A stretch of DNA of 64,000 bases from Casuarina equisetifolia (lineage: Eukaryota; Streptophyta; Magnoliopsida; Fagales; Casuarinaceae): the NCBI GenBank assembly GCA_028551475.1, contig CM052355.1, forward strand, positions 11,706,129 through 11,770,128, in the 5' to 3' direction. The position numbers and the translations under genes were made by a program. Below the pieces are notes generated by a model, which did no database searches, had not been told where the DNA came from, and saw nothing but the letters and a program-made list of their open reading frames with translations. This document shows positions 10,401-23,700 of the stretch, in pieces (the first letter of the stretch is position 1; each line of letters starts with the position of its first letter).

Positions 10401-13400
10401 AATATATATATATATATATATACCTGTGTGTGAATGTGCACAATTATGTTGGTTATCCAACATCAAAAAATGAAATGATTTCTGAAATTTATTTCTTTAG
10501 TCTGAGTACTGGGTTTCCTCTGGTTCGGCATATCATTAGAACTCAAGTACCCCAATGCTGCGGTTATTGGAAATATTGTAATTATTTAGTGTTAAAATGG
10601 ACAGAAAAAAAGGTTTTCGCAGGGGAATGGACAATTATTGCGTGCTACATCAGTGTCCAATCACAGTAGCAGGTAAGATATCTATATGGATTCAATTGAC
10701 TCAGACATATCACCATTTACTTTGATCAATTATGGATTCAATTGATTCAGACATATCACCATTTACTTTGATCAATTAAAAAGATATGCCGTATCTGTGT
10801 TTGCAGATTTGAGCTTGCTTCTTCTACCATTAATGGACAGACTTCTCCTTTACAAACTGGTTCAGCTGCAGACATGAAATATAATTCTGACCTTGGGGAC
10901 CACTCAAATTCTTTCGATTCCAGTGGTCTGCCATTTGCTTCTCATGTCGATAATAGGCAGGCATCTCCTTCTCAAACTGCCTCCACAGTTGATGCGATGT
11001 TGAAATCTGACCCCGGGGACTATTCAAATTCTTTTGGTTCAAGAGCTGGCTCTGGATATATTGAATGTGTCTTCCATCTAAGCTCGTCCATGGAACCTGA
11101 ACAGAAGGAATCTTGCTCTTCTCAGTCGATGCAGCATAATGAAATGCTTGATTCAGTTTTTCCCGAAGAACAGACTAAGGCTGTATACTATGACATTCCA
11201 AACAGTTCATTACAGGAGCAGATTGCCTCCAGTTCTTCTTGTGTTACCTGGGATGAAAAGGCAGAGATAGTGGAGCCTAGGTCCCAGCAAAGTGATGGCA
11301 ATGAAGCTTTGGAGATGCTCTGGACAAAGTCTGATGCAGATAGCCACGGCTGGAGAGCTGTTGATTGTACAAATGTCGATAAAACAGACAGCCTGCCTGA
11401 TCAGGAAAACAATCCTCACTCAATCTTGAGCCTGAATCAGGTCGATGATGTTGAAAGCACACCAGAGATGCTCTGGAGAAAGTCTGATGCAGATAGCCAT
11501 GGCAGGAGAACTGTTGATCTTACAAATGTTGATAAAACAGATAGCCTGCCTGAGGTAGAAAACATTCTTAGGTCAATGTCCAGCCAGAATCAGATCAGTG
11601 ATATTGAAAGTGCTCCAGAGATGCTCTGGACAGGATCTGATGCAGACAGCCATGCAGTGAGAGCTGTCGATAAAACAGATAGCCCACCTGATCTGGAAAA
11701 CAATCTCAGGTCAATGTCAAGCCAGAATCAGATCGGTTATATTGGAAGTGCTCCAGTGATGCTCTGGAGAAAATCTGATCTAGATAGTCATGCGGCAAGA
11801 GCTGTTGATGAAACAGATAGCCCGCATGATCTGGAAAACAATCTCAGGTCAATGTCCAGCCAGAATCAGATCGATGACATTGAAAGCTCTCCAGAGATGC
11901 TCTGGACAGAATCTGATGCAGATGGCCATGAGGGGAGAGTTTTTGAATTTTCAAATGTTGATAAAATAGATAGCCCGCCTGATCTAGAAAGCAATCTCAA
12001 GTCAATGTCCAGCCAAAATCAGATCGATGATATTGAAAGTGCTCCAGAGGTTCTCTGGTCAAAGTCTGATGCAGATAGCCATTTGGTGAGAGCTGTTGAT
12101 TTTACAAATATTGATAAAACAGATAGCCAGCCTGGTCTACAAAACAATCACAGGTCAATCTCCAGCCAGAGTCAGATTGATGATGTTGAAAGTGAACCAG
12201 AAAACTACATGGATGCCCTCAACACGATTGAATCAGAATCTGAAAGTGAGCTCGACTGTCATACAAAAACAGAGGTCGAACACACCTCTGGCATCAATAA
12301 TAAGGGAATAGATGAAACCCGTGAGCATAGTGTGAAGCTTGTGGACCATAATTCTCTGGAGTTGGAATCTGATACTGCATCTTGCAGTTCTTCTGATGAA
12401 GGAATAACATCAAATATATCCAATTCAGTTTCCCCAGATAGTTTTGGACATGAACAGTCAGCAGTCAATGACTTTGACCATTCAGCAGGAGGATTGCCTC
12501 AAGTTTCTAAGTTGTCTTCTGATTTAGACCAGACAGTAGTGGAAGATTTTGGTGGAAAGATTGATGTTCTCAATGATTCCAATTTGGGATCTGTTATTAG
12601 TGGTCAAATAGATTTGTCATGCGAGATTTCTGATATCCAGGATCCATCAAGGGATAAGATCATAAGCAACATCTGTGAATCTGAAGAATCGCCTGCTGAC
12701 TTTTCTGGTGTTCATTCAGTTAAATTTTGGACTAACGGTGGCCTGTTAGGACTTGAGCCATCAAAACCTCCTGATTACATAACGCCAAATGGTGTGGGTC
12801 ACAATTCTATGAACAGGAGTAAAGACGAGGCAATTTGCCATTCAGCACATCGTAAGCTTAAAGGTGATGAGGACAAAGAACAGAAGAGTAAATTGGCCAA
12901 GACAGCTGGAGAGGTTGAAAAGGATTCCGGTTATGAATGCTCCACATCATGCCAGAATGATGAAGAGGAAGTCTCCACCAAAAAAACAGATTGGGGGTCT
13001 TCCCAAGCTGGTTCAGATGCCAAATGTGAGAAGAATAGGGTTATGGCACCTAGAATTGATGTGCCAATTACCCCAGATATCAAAGCCATACCTTCTGAAG
13101 CTAAAAGCAGGAATGATGAAAACGATGAAAACTCGTCTATAATGTTTGGGCTCAGCCGAAGATTACTAGCAAATGGTTTTTCTAAAAAAGTTTCATTTTC
13201 TCATGATGACAATTCCGAAATTGGTAGCTTTGCCAATGCGGTGAACCAAACAATAGCTGAAACAACTTTTGAAGAGCAGTTTGGACATGAATCTCTCATA
13301 GATTCACTTACTTCTTCGCCACCGCTTGAACATATGAAAATATCTTTCCATCCCCTAAATAGCTTTGAGACTCCGAAACTGAAACTGAAATTTCCAGATG

Positions 13401-15480
13401 GGAATCAATGCATTGAAGGCATAAGAGATGTGTTTCCATCATTTCAGTTGGTCCCTGAGCATGATATTCCTTTGAATGACTTTGGCTCTGAATCTGACGA
13501 TGACACCTTTTGTAGATCATCACCGTGCAAATCACCAGATTCTAATAGCCATTACTCTCAGTCTAATTCTGAGCAGTGGGAATCTGGTGAAACTCCTGAA
13601 AGAACGGCCCTTGAACTTTATGATGCCTTATGTGGAATTTCATCAGAAGAATCTTTGTTGAGCTCTCTGGACCTTGGGGGAATTGCTACTAATGGCATCT
13701 GCATTGATGGTGGAACTAAAAGTGCGGATAGCAAGAAAGGTGTGGAACCATCTTCGTGTGGTCCTTTCCTTGATCTCCCTAATTTTGATACTTTGAACCC
13801 CATACCTCAGCAAGACATGAAAGAAGATTCTTATCCTCTGAAGTCAGAACATTCTCAACAGCCTACCCCACAACCACCGCCTCTCCCTCCAGCACAATGG
13901 TGGGGTTCAAAATCTCACTTGGATGTGACAGAAGACAAACAAAATGATGTATCTAAAGCTCTTAGACATGCTGTTAATTTGAAACTTGTGGGATCTCCTG
14001 TGTTACAGCAACCTAAGCTAGCCCCCGCCATTCAGAATCATACTAGTAGGGAGGCCACCCCTGTAGAACGGGAGAGCAAGGTATTATAGATGAATAGTTC
14101 ATTTACTTTTCAATTGTCAGTTTATGCATTCAATAAAACATGTTGGAACTGTGAACCGTCTTAGAAGTTAGTCATGTTTGTGTAGCAGCAGGACCATCAG
14201 AAGTTGAACGAGCAGAAAGATGCTTATCAAGCTTCGAATGGCAAGGGGATGGATGATCGGGAAGATTTCCTCCAACAAATCAGATCAAAAGTAAGCAGCT
14301 GTTTTCTTTTGTAACTGTGAGACTGAGCTGCCTCTTAATCTGCTAATCCCCTTATATTAAGATGATGAGTTCTACCACATAAATTCTGCTGCAATTTGAA
14401 AGTTATCAATAAACCTTTATAATATCTCTTGATAAACTACAAAAAGAAGATTCCGAATATGGACTATTTGCTTCTTCTAGATATAGCAGTTAAGCAATAG
14501 AAGTCAAGCTTGATTTAATCAAAGGGTTTATCTCCGATCTGAAAGTGCTATCATACTGATAAGGGTTCGCTTTTGGCTCACCACTATCACACCACCCGCC
14601 CATGGCGGAGGATATTCTTCTCACTTTGTTTGGTTAGTGGCAGTAAAGAACATTTACAGCTTTCTTTCTCTCTTTGTATTAACTGCCTGTTCATTGGAGG
14701 AATCACATTTAGGTTATCTTAGATTATGCTCTTGTCCTGCCTTTCGACTCTAGATAACCATGATAGTTATGCTGGTCTCTCTCTCTCTCTCTCTCTCTTG
14801 CTTGTTTTTGTGACTTTTTCTAGGACACATTATTGTAGGCAATGGAAGTGGTGAAAGTTTAATAAATATCCGAAATTTGACTCATTAACAAAATCATATT
14901 TCTGTACAATTGGTATATTATGCTAATTTTAGAAGAAAAATACACTTCTTCTAGTTGAAAAATTCGAGTTTACATACTAAACTCTGGCAAGAACTACTGT
15001 GTTCCTGGAGGCTGAGTATCTGTTAAGTGGAGCATATTTCTGCTTGTCGATGATTGCAGTTTTCTTGTTACACTATTTATCACGTTTGATATGCTTGTCT
15101 CTTTGATTGATACTCCCTGTTCGGCATCATTTCTGTCGTATCAAATGGCCATCATTTTATGAACTTACAAAATGGGTGCTCTAAGGTAAAATGACGGAGC
15201 TTGCTGTTGTTGACTCGTTCTCTTTCTTTCATAGTCATTTAGCCTGCGAAGCACGATGTCAACAAAGCCAACTAATACGCCAGGACCCGCTGCCAATGTT
15301 AAAGTCACTGCTATTTTGGAGAAAGCAAGTGCCATTCGCCAGGTTGTCTATTTTACCTGTTCTTATTCTTTATGTTCACTGTTCTGATACGTATAACGCA
15401 ATGTAACTCACAGTTTTAAAACTTGTCAGGCTGTTGCGAGTGATGATGGGGATGATGATGACACCTGGAGTGATGCTTAA
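7456..15480 (+). CDS. SCAR2: SCAR/WAVE protein (SCAR2-like)
   Basis: Exons: 7456-7610, 9102-9265, 9794-9917, 10063-10195, 10605-10672, 10807-14080, 14186-14290 (or 14189), 15235-15342, 15430-15480; all introns are GT..AG, all junctions keep frame, product 1393 aa. Residues 1-192 form the SCAR homology domain (starts [15 protein letters not shown]; contains [16 protein letters not shown]), followed by a basic stretch. Exon 6 encodes a long acidic, serine-rich disordered region with six repeats (about 383-678), then [14 protein letters not shown], conserved in plant SCARs, and a proline tract [10 protein letters not shown] near 1237. The C-terminus is a WCA module: WH2 (about 1325-1350, [11 protein letters not shown]), central helix ([14 protein letters not shown]) and acidic tail ending [13 protein letters not shown] proteins act in the SCAR/WAVE complex under ROP GTPases and activate ARP2/3 actin nucleation in cell shaping. 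SCAR2 is the closest type by length and exon plan; SCAR4 is possible. Confidence 0.93.
10402..10422. repeat. (AT)n microsatellite in SCAR intron 4
   Basis: About ten AT units within the intron between exons 4 and 5. Confidence 0.9.
10685..10776. repeat. 46-bp tandem duplication in SCAR intron 5
   Basis: Two adjacent copies (10685-10730 and 10731-10776), each starting TATGGATTCAATTGA, differ at one base. They end shortly before the acceptor of exon 6, so the copies are recent and intronic. Confidence 0.9.
11311..12197 (+). repeat. Six-copy in-frame coding repeat in SCAR exon 6
   Basis: Six head-to-tail units of 46-52 codons encode variants of PEMLWxKSDADSH, then a DKTDSxPDLENN segment, then [15 protein letters not shown]. 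Two units lack the five-codon FTNVD-type piece, so lengths alternate between about 46 and 51 residues. All length changes are multiples of three, so the frame is kept. A seventh partial junction ([14 protein letters not shown]) joins the array to the conserved SCAR sequence that follows. Confidence 0.92.
14776..14799. repeat. (CT)n microsatellite in SCAR intron 7
   Basis: About twelve TC/CT units within the intron between exons 7 and 8. Confidence 0.9.
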
Positions 15481-17513
15481 GTTATTCCTTTCAGGCCTTG
15501 GCTGGCGTCCATGATAAAGAATTCTACTATGAAGTCCCGTCATATATATAAATATATGTGAATAATCATAGCTTCTTCTTCTTTTTTTTTTTTCAATCAA
15601 TCCTAGGTGTGATTATTTAATTGATTCCTTGCTAAATCTGCTGTAAACAATTAGATAAACTCTTGAGGTTGAACGAAATGTAATCCACGTACTTGAAGCA
15701 ATAATGTATGCATAACGCCTGAAAATTGCGGTTTCCACGGGTTTTCGTTCTCTGGTTGCTTTCTCTTGTGCCGTCGACCGTTTTTGTTTTCATATTTTGT
15801 GTATAGAAAGTCGTATGTAGCAGTTTGCTCTGGGAAGGTTTTATTTTTCTTCTTGCAATGAAATTTGTAAGCACCTTCTTGGTAAAATTTACATTCGGAA
15901 CGTGTTTTTGCCTGAGCCTCAACCCCTGGTAATTGTTGTGCACTGTGGACCACAATTGCTCTACTTTCTCGAAGTCTTTTATCTTTTTTTTTTTTTTCTT
16001 TATTCCCTTTGGCGTGTTCCTGCCTCTTTATAACTTTTATCAGAATGTGTTTTGATAATCATGAATGTAAGAATCTTTTCAAGATAAGGCCAATAATTAG
16101 TGTAGTGTTTGCGACCGGTTGCAATATCTTCCAAGGCGTATATGCTCTCTCCCTGTAATCTGCCATCGCCAAGGAAAAGGGGAAGAAAACAAAAAGTAAA
16201 ACAACATTTTTAGAGAAATGCTATTATTTTGCAAGTTGTTGCTTCAGGCCAACTCGCCACACGAGAATATAAAAACAAGAAACAAAGAAATGTTTCCATA
16301 TACAAAAACCAACGCGTTGAAAACGCATATCCGATATTGAAGGCTTCAACTCTGAGGTTCCTTTCCTGGAAATAAGGCAGGGTCTTGCAAGAATAATTCA
16401 ACCTGTTCAACGCCGGTTCTCTGGAATAAACTAAGCAACAGGCCAGAAAAATACCAATTAAAACCGGGTGCTAAAACTTGACGTCCTAAAAGATCAGATT
16501 TGCGTAAACTCGGTCTTATCCTGCAAAGCCTGCCAAAATTAAATTGCCGCACCGAATCCCAATCCAGGCTTTTGGAATCTTTAAAAGATGGAATCTGTAA
16601 GGAAGTTATGTGAACGCTAAGAAAAAAAAAAGGAAAATTGTCCCTTTTCTTTTCAAGTTGTTTGTGAGAGACATATGAAAAGGATTTAACCTAACCTGGG
16701 CTTTAAATCCTGTGGAAGCTGCGGCTACATAACCAGATGCCTTTTAGACTTTTAGTTCCTGCTGAAAAACTGTAGGAACACCCTGGTTTTGAAGTAAACA
16801 ATGTCCTTTTCTCTTCTAATTTTTCCTGAATATATTCCACGAACCAAACAAAACATCTCTTTCCACGTTTTGGATCTTTGATTTATTCATTGTACGCAGG
16901 CCAGTGTCTTCACTGTCATGCATATCTACTCTTACTATACTAATTCATAAAGCAATAGAGAATCATCAGTAGACAAGTGGACATGCCAGCATATTCTGCA
17001 TTATATGTCAAATTTTACTCATAAGAGAAGGTGGTGTATATGAGTAACGCCACTCTTACGGACTTTCCATTCCTAAAGATTCCAGGTCTGTTTTCATGGT
17101 TTTCATTATTTTAAGGATGCTTAAGAAACGTGTTTATCGCCTTACAGAGTCCGTCTCTGAACCTGATTTCTTCATACTATGGATGAAAACCAGTTGGATT
17201 AAATATTTGTGAACCAAAAGTGCATGAGAATTTTTTATGAGAGGTGGTGGAATTTTCGACAAAATCGGGTAGGGGATTGATGTGACAAATCTGCGCGGTC
17301 CATTTTCGGGAAGCTTACAAGGCAAGTTGGGTAGTAAACTTTGAATAATTGGACCACCACTAAATTGTTATTTCACCGGACTTTCATGTGTCAAAAAGTA
17401 CTAAAATACATCTTTTCCAGTCAGTAAAATTCAACCAAGAAAAGATAAGAGTATAAGTGTTCCTCTTTTCAGCCTGCAACTTGTTTAATATTTATTAGTC
17501 TCTGTGGAACCAG

Positions 17514-17578
<65 letters not shown>

Positions 17579-20159
17579 TCCCCTCTTCCTCTTTTCTTTA
17601 GTAATGGAGCAAACCTTTTCAACGCCTTTTAACATGGAAAGTGACTTGTATAGCCTGGGTTCTGTCCCTCTTTTTAGCCATAGACAAGCCTTTCTGTTAG
17701 AAAAGCTTTCACATACCAAAATAAGGGGACAGAGTTAACGCTTTGTTGATATTTTTCCGTAAAGTGCTCAATATGCGCAAAAAAAAAAAAATGGTAGTCT
17801 GCTTTTTGGGATAATCAATTTAAACACACAATTCAATTTAGGCACAATTGACGGAAAATTTTGTATATATTTATTATCTTTTATTTAGTTTTAAGTCGAC
17901 TTGTTCTTCGGAAATTCAATTTTTACAACACAGTTCATGGGTTTCGTCCATTCTTCAACTAGACCATTTTTGTTCATTTTTCTAACACAACCCATATAAA
18001 ATTTCCGTTGAAAAAATAAAGAGCTGTTGGTAGGAGGGTGACCATCCTCCTTCCTTAGTCTGGTAACCAATGGGAGAACAAAGGGCAATCACGTACTATA
18101 GAGAAGCAACACTTGGAGTACCAACTTTAGAATGCAAATGAAAAAGTTTACTTGAATTACGAAAACTGAAGACCTAAAAAGTGATTTTGACATTGATCGA
18201 AAACCTAGAGCAACAACTTGGTATTTTGTCTGTTGTTGTTTTGCGGGAGGGAGAGAAGGGAGATGGGGATATAACGCGTACATCAAGAACATGACAACCT
18301 TTTCAACACTATCGCTGCAGCTTTTATATGGTTTCAGGCTGGCATACAAAGCTTTCACCTTACACGCCGGTTTTGAGAAAATTAATCAAAGAAAGGAAAG
18401 GAGACTTCGTACCTAATTTTAAAAAAAAAAAAAAAGTTGCCATGAAGAACCATACAGCAATTAAAGCTTCTTAATGTGTCCAACTCCACCCGAAATGTTC
18501 TTTTCACATCTAAAACCACTTGTAGGGAAATTGATAAGGGCACTTCTCTTTATAAAAAGAATTGGATAGCTACCGCGGACCATGAATATTTTGTTTATTT
18601 TCTCTCCTTGCGACAGGTTTAATGATTCTGCTTGGTCCCAACTTTGAAAACAATGGTGTCTGTACATGATATAGATCAAACAAAGTCTCACTGTTAAAAA
18701 AGCCCGGAATTGGATCCCTTGTGTGTGGAATAGATGCCTCCTTCCATGATTATATATTCGTGTCTGTATGTGCAAACAATTGCAGGTTACAGTACCAAGA
18801 AAAACGAAGATGGAGGTTTCAGATTGGTCATATTGGGCAGCATGCAGTGGTTTCCGGTTATCTGTGAAAGTGAGGTTCCCCACACAATTATGCATCAGTA
18901 GTGTTGATAAATTTTTAAATAGAAACTAGACTTCCAGAGAATCCTAAAGAAAAAAGTGCTCTCTTTCCAAGCAAAAGCAACGAAAATGCTTCTTTGTCTG
19001 CATTATAAAACTTTGGAAAAGGTTGTGGAAATGAGGGAGATTTACATTAATTAAACAAAGATTCTTTCCTTAAAGAAATCCCACATCACCCCCTACTTTC
19101 CACTTTCTACAACACTTGCGATCTGAAAGTAATCGGGACCACGAAGTCCACAAACCCTGCGATATTAAGCCGTGAAAAGGGTGCAACAAAGTCTATCACC
19201 AAATCCATTAAAACCTGAAAAGATGGCTCTGAAACCAAAAGGAATAGCAACACTACTAAAGCATCCGACTTTAAGAATCACTATGCCCGCAAAATTGAAC
19301 ATTTCTGATTTGATTAGTGGCCCACTAATTCTCTTTTCTAATATATCTGAGATAAAGTTACCAGGAGTGCCAAGAGATGCGTGCCGGCGAGGAGGCAAAC
19401 CAACTCCAACTCGATTGTGGAATCTGATCGAACGAAAATAAACGAAGGCATATTTCAATAGTTAATTCAATGAATCCTGTCCCTCCTTGTCCTTTATTAA
19501 GTTGTCAGTCATTGATTGAAGTGCAAGAGAGATTAACCAAAGTCCATGTTACTACCACATGGATTATTCATATTTTTGGAGCTTTTTGAAGTTATCTCCA
19601 TCTCCATCTCTATCTCTATCTCTTTTAAACCTTGAGGAAGAAGATGGGAAACAGATGAAAAAAGTCTCTTGCAAAACCTTATGGATAACGTGCTGTTCCT
19701 GCCGGGACATACTCCAAGGGAGACATTATTTATTATGCAGCAGCAACAAAGGAACCCAGCTAGCAATTTCTTGTGATGTGGCAAAGCCATCCATTACAAG
19801 TAATTGACAAATCAAAACACAGGGATTCTTCCAAAGCGAAAAATCAAAGCTTTTCCGGTTTATGCTTTTTATCTCTTTCTTAACTTTTGCATACAATATG
19901 TAACTTCATTAGAAGATGAAGCTTTATCTCTCTTTATTCTCGCGTCCACCCTCGATCAACTTTGACACGTTGTACGCAACCGAAGTGGATTGGGACCCCA
20001 GGAAGAGACTTTTCAACATTTGCACAATGATGACGTGAAGTAATGATGTGTACAAAAAGCTCATCCTCAGCTTTTCTACTCCACGAAACTCCCCCTTTTT
20101 GGCGGCTGTCGTCACATTGATTTTATGCAAAAGCTCTCCTTCCCTTTTAGGCCCTTCCC
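15481..20159. other. SCAR 3' region and intergenic DNA
   Basis: The first few hundred bases are presumably the SCAR 3' UTR; no poly(A) site is assigned. The rest has only short open frames with no recognisable domain. At 19165-19458 both strands stay open for about 90 codons, which I cannot assign. The last few hundred bases are probably the Dof gene promoter. Confidence 0.45.
17518..17574. repeat. Long (CT)n microsatellite
   Basis: About 28 uninterrupted TC/CT units, the longest perfect microsatellite in the window. Intergenic. Confidence 0.95.
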
Positions 20160-20167
20160 TATTTATT
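20160..20167 (+). promoter_or_regulatory. Possible TATA box of the Dof gene
   Basis: TATTTATT lies 156 bp before the start codon in a C/T-rich context, which fits a leader of about 120 bases rich in CT. Assigned by position and composition only. Confidence 0.4.
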
Positions 20168-20315
20168 GATGCACCCCTGCGGCCCTCTCTTTCTATACAA
20201 CGAAACATCTTCCCATTCATATCAAATTAGTCTTTACCTTCTCTTTCTCCACTCTTTCTTCTCGTTTCACACTTACCCAACCTTTCTTTCTCCCGTTTTT
20301 CCGATCCCCAACTCC

Positions 20316-20795
20316 ATGGCTAACGGGCAATCCGGCCAAAATGAGCCCGGAATCAAGCTTTTCGGGACCACGATCACGTTGCAGAATAGGCAAGTAAAGG
20401 AAGAACAAAAAGGGATAGATCTAACGGCGGAGAAGAGGCCGGATAAGATCATTCCATGCCCCAGATGCAAGAGCATGGAGACTAAGTTTTGTTACTTCAA
20501 CAACTACAACGTTAACCAGCCCAGGCATTTCTGTAAGGGTTGTCAGAGGTACTGGACGGCCGGTGGGGCTCTCCGGAACGTTCCGATCGGGGCTGGCCGG
20601 CGGAAAACCAAGCCACCGTCTCGCGGGCTAGGCGGCTTCTCCGAGGATTGCTTCTATGATACTGCTGGGCTGCACCAGTTTGAGTTGGATGGAGTGGTCG
20701 AAGAGTGGCATGTCATGACGGCCCAGGGTGGTTACCGGCATGTTTTCCCGGCGAAGCGGCGGAGGAGTAGCTCAGGTGTTGAAGCATACCCTTGA
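20316..20795 (+). CDS. DOF1.5: Dof zinc-finger transcription factor (DOF1.5/COG1-like)
   Basis: Single exon, 159 aa. The start is the ATG giving [11 protein letters not shown]; an upstream in-frame ATG (20166) would add 50 residues encoded by the leader and is less likely. The N-terminus has [12 protein letters not shown], shared by the DOF1.5/COG1 and CDF groups. The Dof finger spans about 44-98 with four cysteines C48, C51, C73 and C76 (CX2CX21CX2C) and the [20 protein letters not shown] arm. A short tail with an acidic stretch and a basic PAKRRRSSS segment, a likely nuclear signal, ends the protein. Dof factors bind AAAG cores. COG1/DOF1.5 in Arabidopsis is a negative regulator of phytochrome signalling and affects seed traits. 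The length is slightly under that of the Arabidopsis protein. No intron is needed. Confidence 0.93.
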   Translation: MANGQSGQNEPGIKLFGTTITLQNRQVKEEQKGIDLTAEKRPDKIIPCPRCKSMETKFCYFNNYNVNQPRHFCKGCQRYWTAGGALRNVPIGAGRRKTKPPSRGLGGFSEDCFYDTAGLHQFELDGVVEEWHVMTAQGGYRHVFPAKRRRSSSGVEAYP

Positions 20796-23700
20796 TCTGG
20801 CTTCGTTCCTTCTTCTTTTCATGTTCCCGTAATTAATATCATCAAGATCCAGAAACTATAATTTTTGATGGGCTCGTGGTGTATTCCCAGATAGGTTTAG
20901 CTTAATTAAAGTAAATCTGTAATTAGCTTAAATATCTAACAGAATCGGAACAACTTGTAAATCTTAATTAGTGGGTGGTGTTTTGTATCGGAGTGCAGCG
21001 TGAAGATCAATGATCCATCTTTGGTTGTTCGGAAATCTTTTCTTGTTCTTTGCTTCCTCCTTCCTTCTCCCACTGCCTAACCATCGATCTCCGACCCTTT
21101 TATGAATAGGCCAAAATCAGTCTCATCATCCTCCGGCTGCGATCCAAATTTACCAAACATAAGGCCACCGTAAATCCAATGGACGCAATTCATCTTTGAT
21201 ACAGGCAAAGCGACATATTATCACATATTATAGCAATCTAAGCCGCTATGGGGCCATGATCGTCGGTTGACATAAGAGTTTCTGATGTTTGTTGACTGTA
21301 AATTTTTGGTGTTCATATTAGTGGAATTTTATCCCCTCAAACTGGCGTGGAATTCTTTGTTACGTGTTAAAACAGAGAGGATAGATTCCGAGAAAAGAAC
21401 AACCAAGCCAGAAGAAAAAGAAAAAGAAAAAGGGAAAAAGACTGGCAATAAGTGTATACTCAGGCAACGTTTGAGTCCACGTGCGAGTCTTGCCGGCTTT
21501 TGTCACAATCAAGAGACAATAGATTATTTTCAACTACTAATAATATGCTTCTTTTCAAAATATATGTGAATATATATAAGTTGAGATTTTGGTGTGGTTA
21601 CCAGGAATCTCCAAAAGTGATTATATATAAACTTTTGGAATAAAAATGTGCCCATTCGTACCCACGTTCGTTATTTTCCTAATTCGAGAATCACAATAAT
21701 CTAATTTCTTTTTATTTAAAAGAAAAAGAGAGGGAATCAGCAAGCTAGTTAAGAAATAAAAAAAAGGCATTTTTGAAATCAATGAGTTTTACAATTAATG
21801 TATTGTAAAAGGACAATCAGTGGGGCATATTTTAAAGTAATAAAAGCTGTAATCATAATGTTGAAAAAGCAACGTTTAAGCGTTTTAAAAGTTGAACATG
21901 TCAGGTGGGGCTGAACGTTTGGAAAAGGAAATCCGACACTTTTGGCTTTTGCGCTTCTTTTAAAAGCAACTACAAGAAACGCACGCAACTTAATCTAATA
22001 ATGCCACCTAATAAAAAGGTAAACTAATTTGGCATTACCATCTTTATACTTTATTGTATTTTGGGTTGGTGCAAGTAAATACTACGACAAGCAAATTACC
22101 AAATAAATAATGATCTACTTTATGAAGATCCCATTGTATTTTAGTGGCTTACACAATAATTTCAATAAGTTCCAGTAAAACCATTACCCAAGAAGTTCCC
22201 TATAGAGGAATATTTTTGTACCAAACTCTCCTTTTGTTTTTTCCAACTATACTTTATTCCTTTGTTGAAAAGGAAAAACCTAACAGAGAAAGCATGACTT
22301 TGAAATAGAAGGTGCAAGGGAATAAATAGTTTACTCTTTTCATTGTTATTGATATGACAAGTTCGTTGAAACAACTTTAAGATTTTCAAATGTTTAAGGT
22401 AAAGGTCAGGTACATAAATATTAAAATTAAGGCCAATCTCAATTTAGCCAGCGTGAAAAACTATCATTAAAGAGAGAGGTCTAGAAGTCCATGACCCATA
22501 ACAAAAAGGAGACTTTCTTTGGATATCTTGATCAATTATATCCAAGTACCGCATAGAGCCAAACATAAGTGTATTGATGTCAAAAGGAGAGATAGACATT
22601 AACTATACTATTAATGTATTTTTGGTTTTTGTAATCACAATTTTTACAAAGGTCATTTTGCTAGAAATATTATATTGAAGCTAAGAAAGAAAAATATGAA
22701 AATCTATGGTAGATCCCATCATGGAGGCACTAAAGACCAAAAAAAAAAAAAAAAGGAGACCAGACATATCTTTCATGAAACTCATATTATCGTGCATATA
22801 TTTCATTAGACAAAAATAAGAAGCTACTTAAACTTACAAAGTCATAGAAGAATGAGTTTACTGATTAGAGGCCATTTTAGTGATCGTTACGCATACATAC
22901 TTGGTCAAATATATGATGATATTGTACATACTTTAATAATGACAGAAACTTCACAAATAGGGACTAATTCAACGTTTTACAAATGCTAAAAATAATATTC
23001 TGACACATAGTCAAAGTAAAGTTAGATCTTTACAAAAATAATTATTGGTCACTACGTGATGAAAGCTAAAATGGTAATGTTGCTTTTTCAGGATAGGAAA
23101 CCAGTTATAGATATATTGCTTAAATCTTACTTAGGTTTTAAAAAAAAAAAAGAGGTCATTTTTTAGTTCATTTTTGATAGTTTACATATAACTGAATGTG
23201 ATTAAAGATTAACATTATGAAAAAGCTTAGCCATTACTGATATTGTGAGACTTGAAATTCATATAATCTTGCAGATGTATTGGTCAGTGCATTAAGAAGA
23301 AATAGGTTTATTTTTCTTGTCCAAAGTATATGTGGGATGATGAGATCAAAAATCATGGAATAGGAAACCGTGTATTAGGACATCCAATTTAAGAAGAGAG
23401 ACAATGAGAATCAAATTCATTGAAATATTATGGTCAAAAGAAATCCATTTTAGAATTTTGTTTTACTTGCTGTTTGTGTGGTGTAAGTACATTAACTCTG
23501 CAAAATCTAGGATGTTGGTTTTTTCTAAGTTCTACATAATATTTGTTGGTGAATTAAATGTCTGTGTTATAGAAGTTCTCTTATGATAATTTTTTCTAAG
23601 AATTCGTTTATTCCCCAATGTAGTGACCAAAGTTTCTTTTAAGATTCCAATATAGGTTAAGTAAAAAAATTTAGTACTGATGTCAAATTATCATGCATGA

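Noticed and set aside
10430..10669. 79-codon frame through SCAR exon 5
   Set aside because: Wrong frame relative to the spliced gene; the SCAR frame gives the conserved basic KKRFSQ segment.
15632..15955. Minus-strand frames of 100-107 codons downstream of SCAR
   Set aside because: No domain, in the 3' flank of SCAR; two overlapping frames suggest chance.
19165..19458. Opposed frames of 97 and 89 codons
   Set aside because: Mirror frames in the same DNA without a family match; not supported as a gene.
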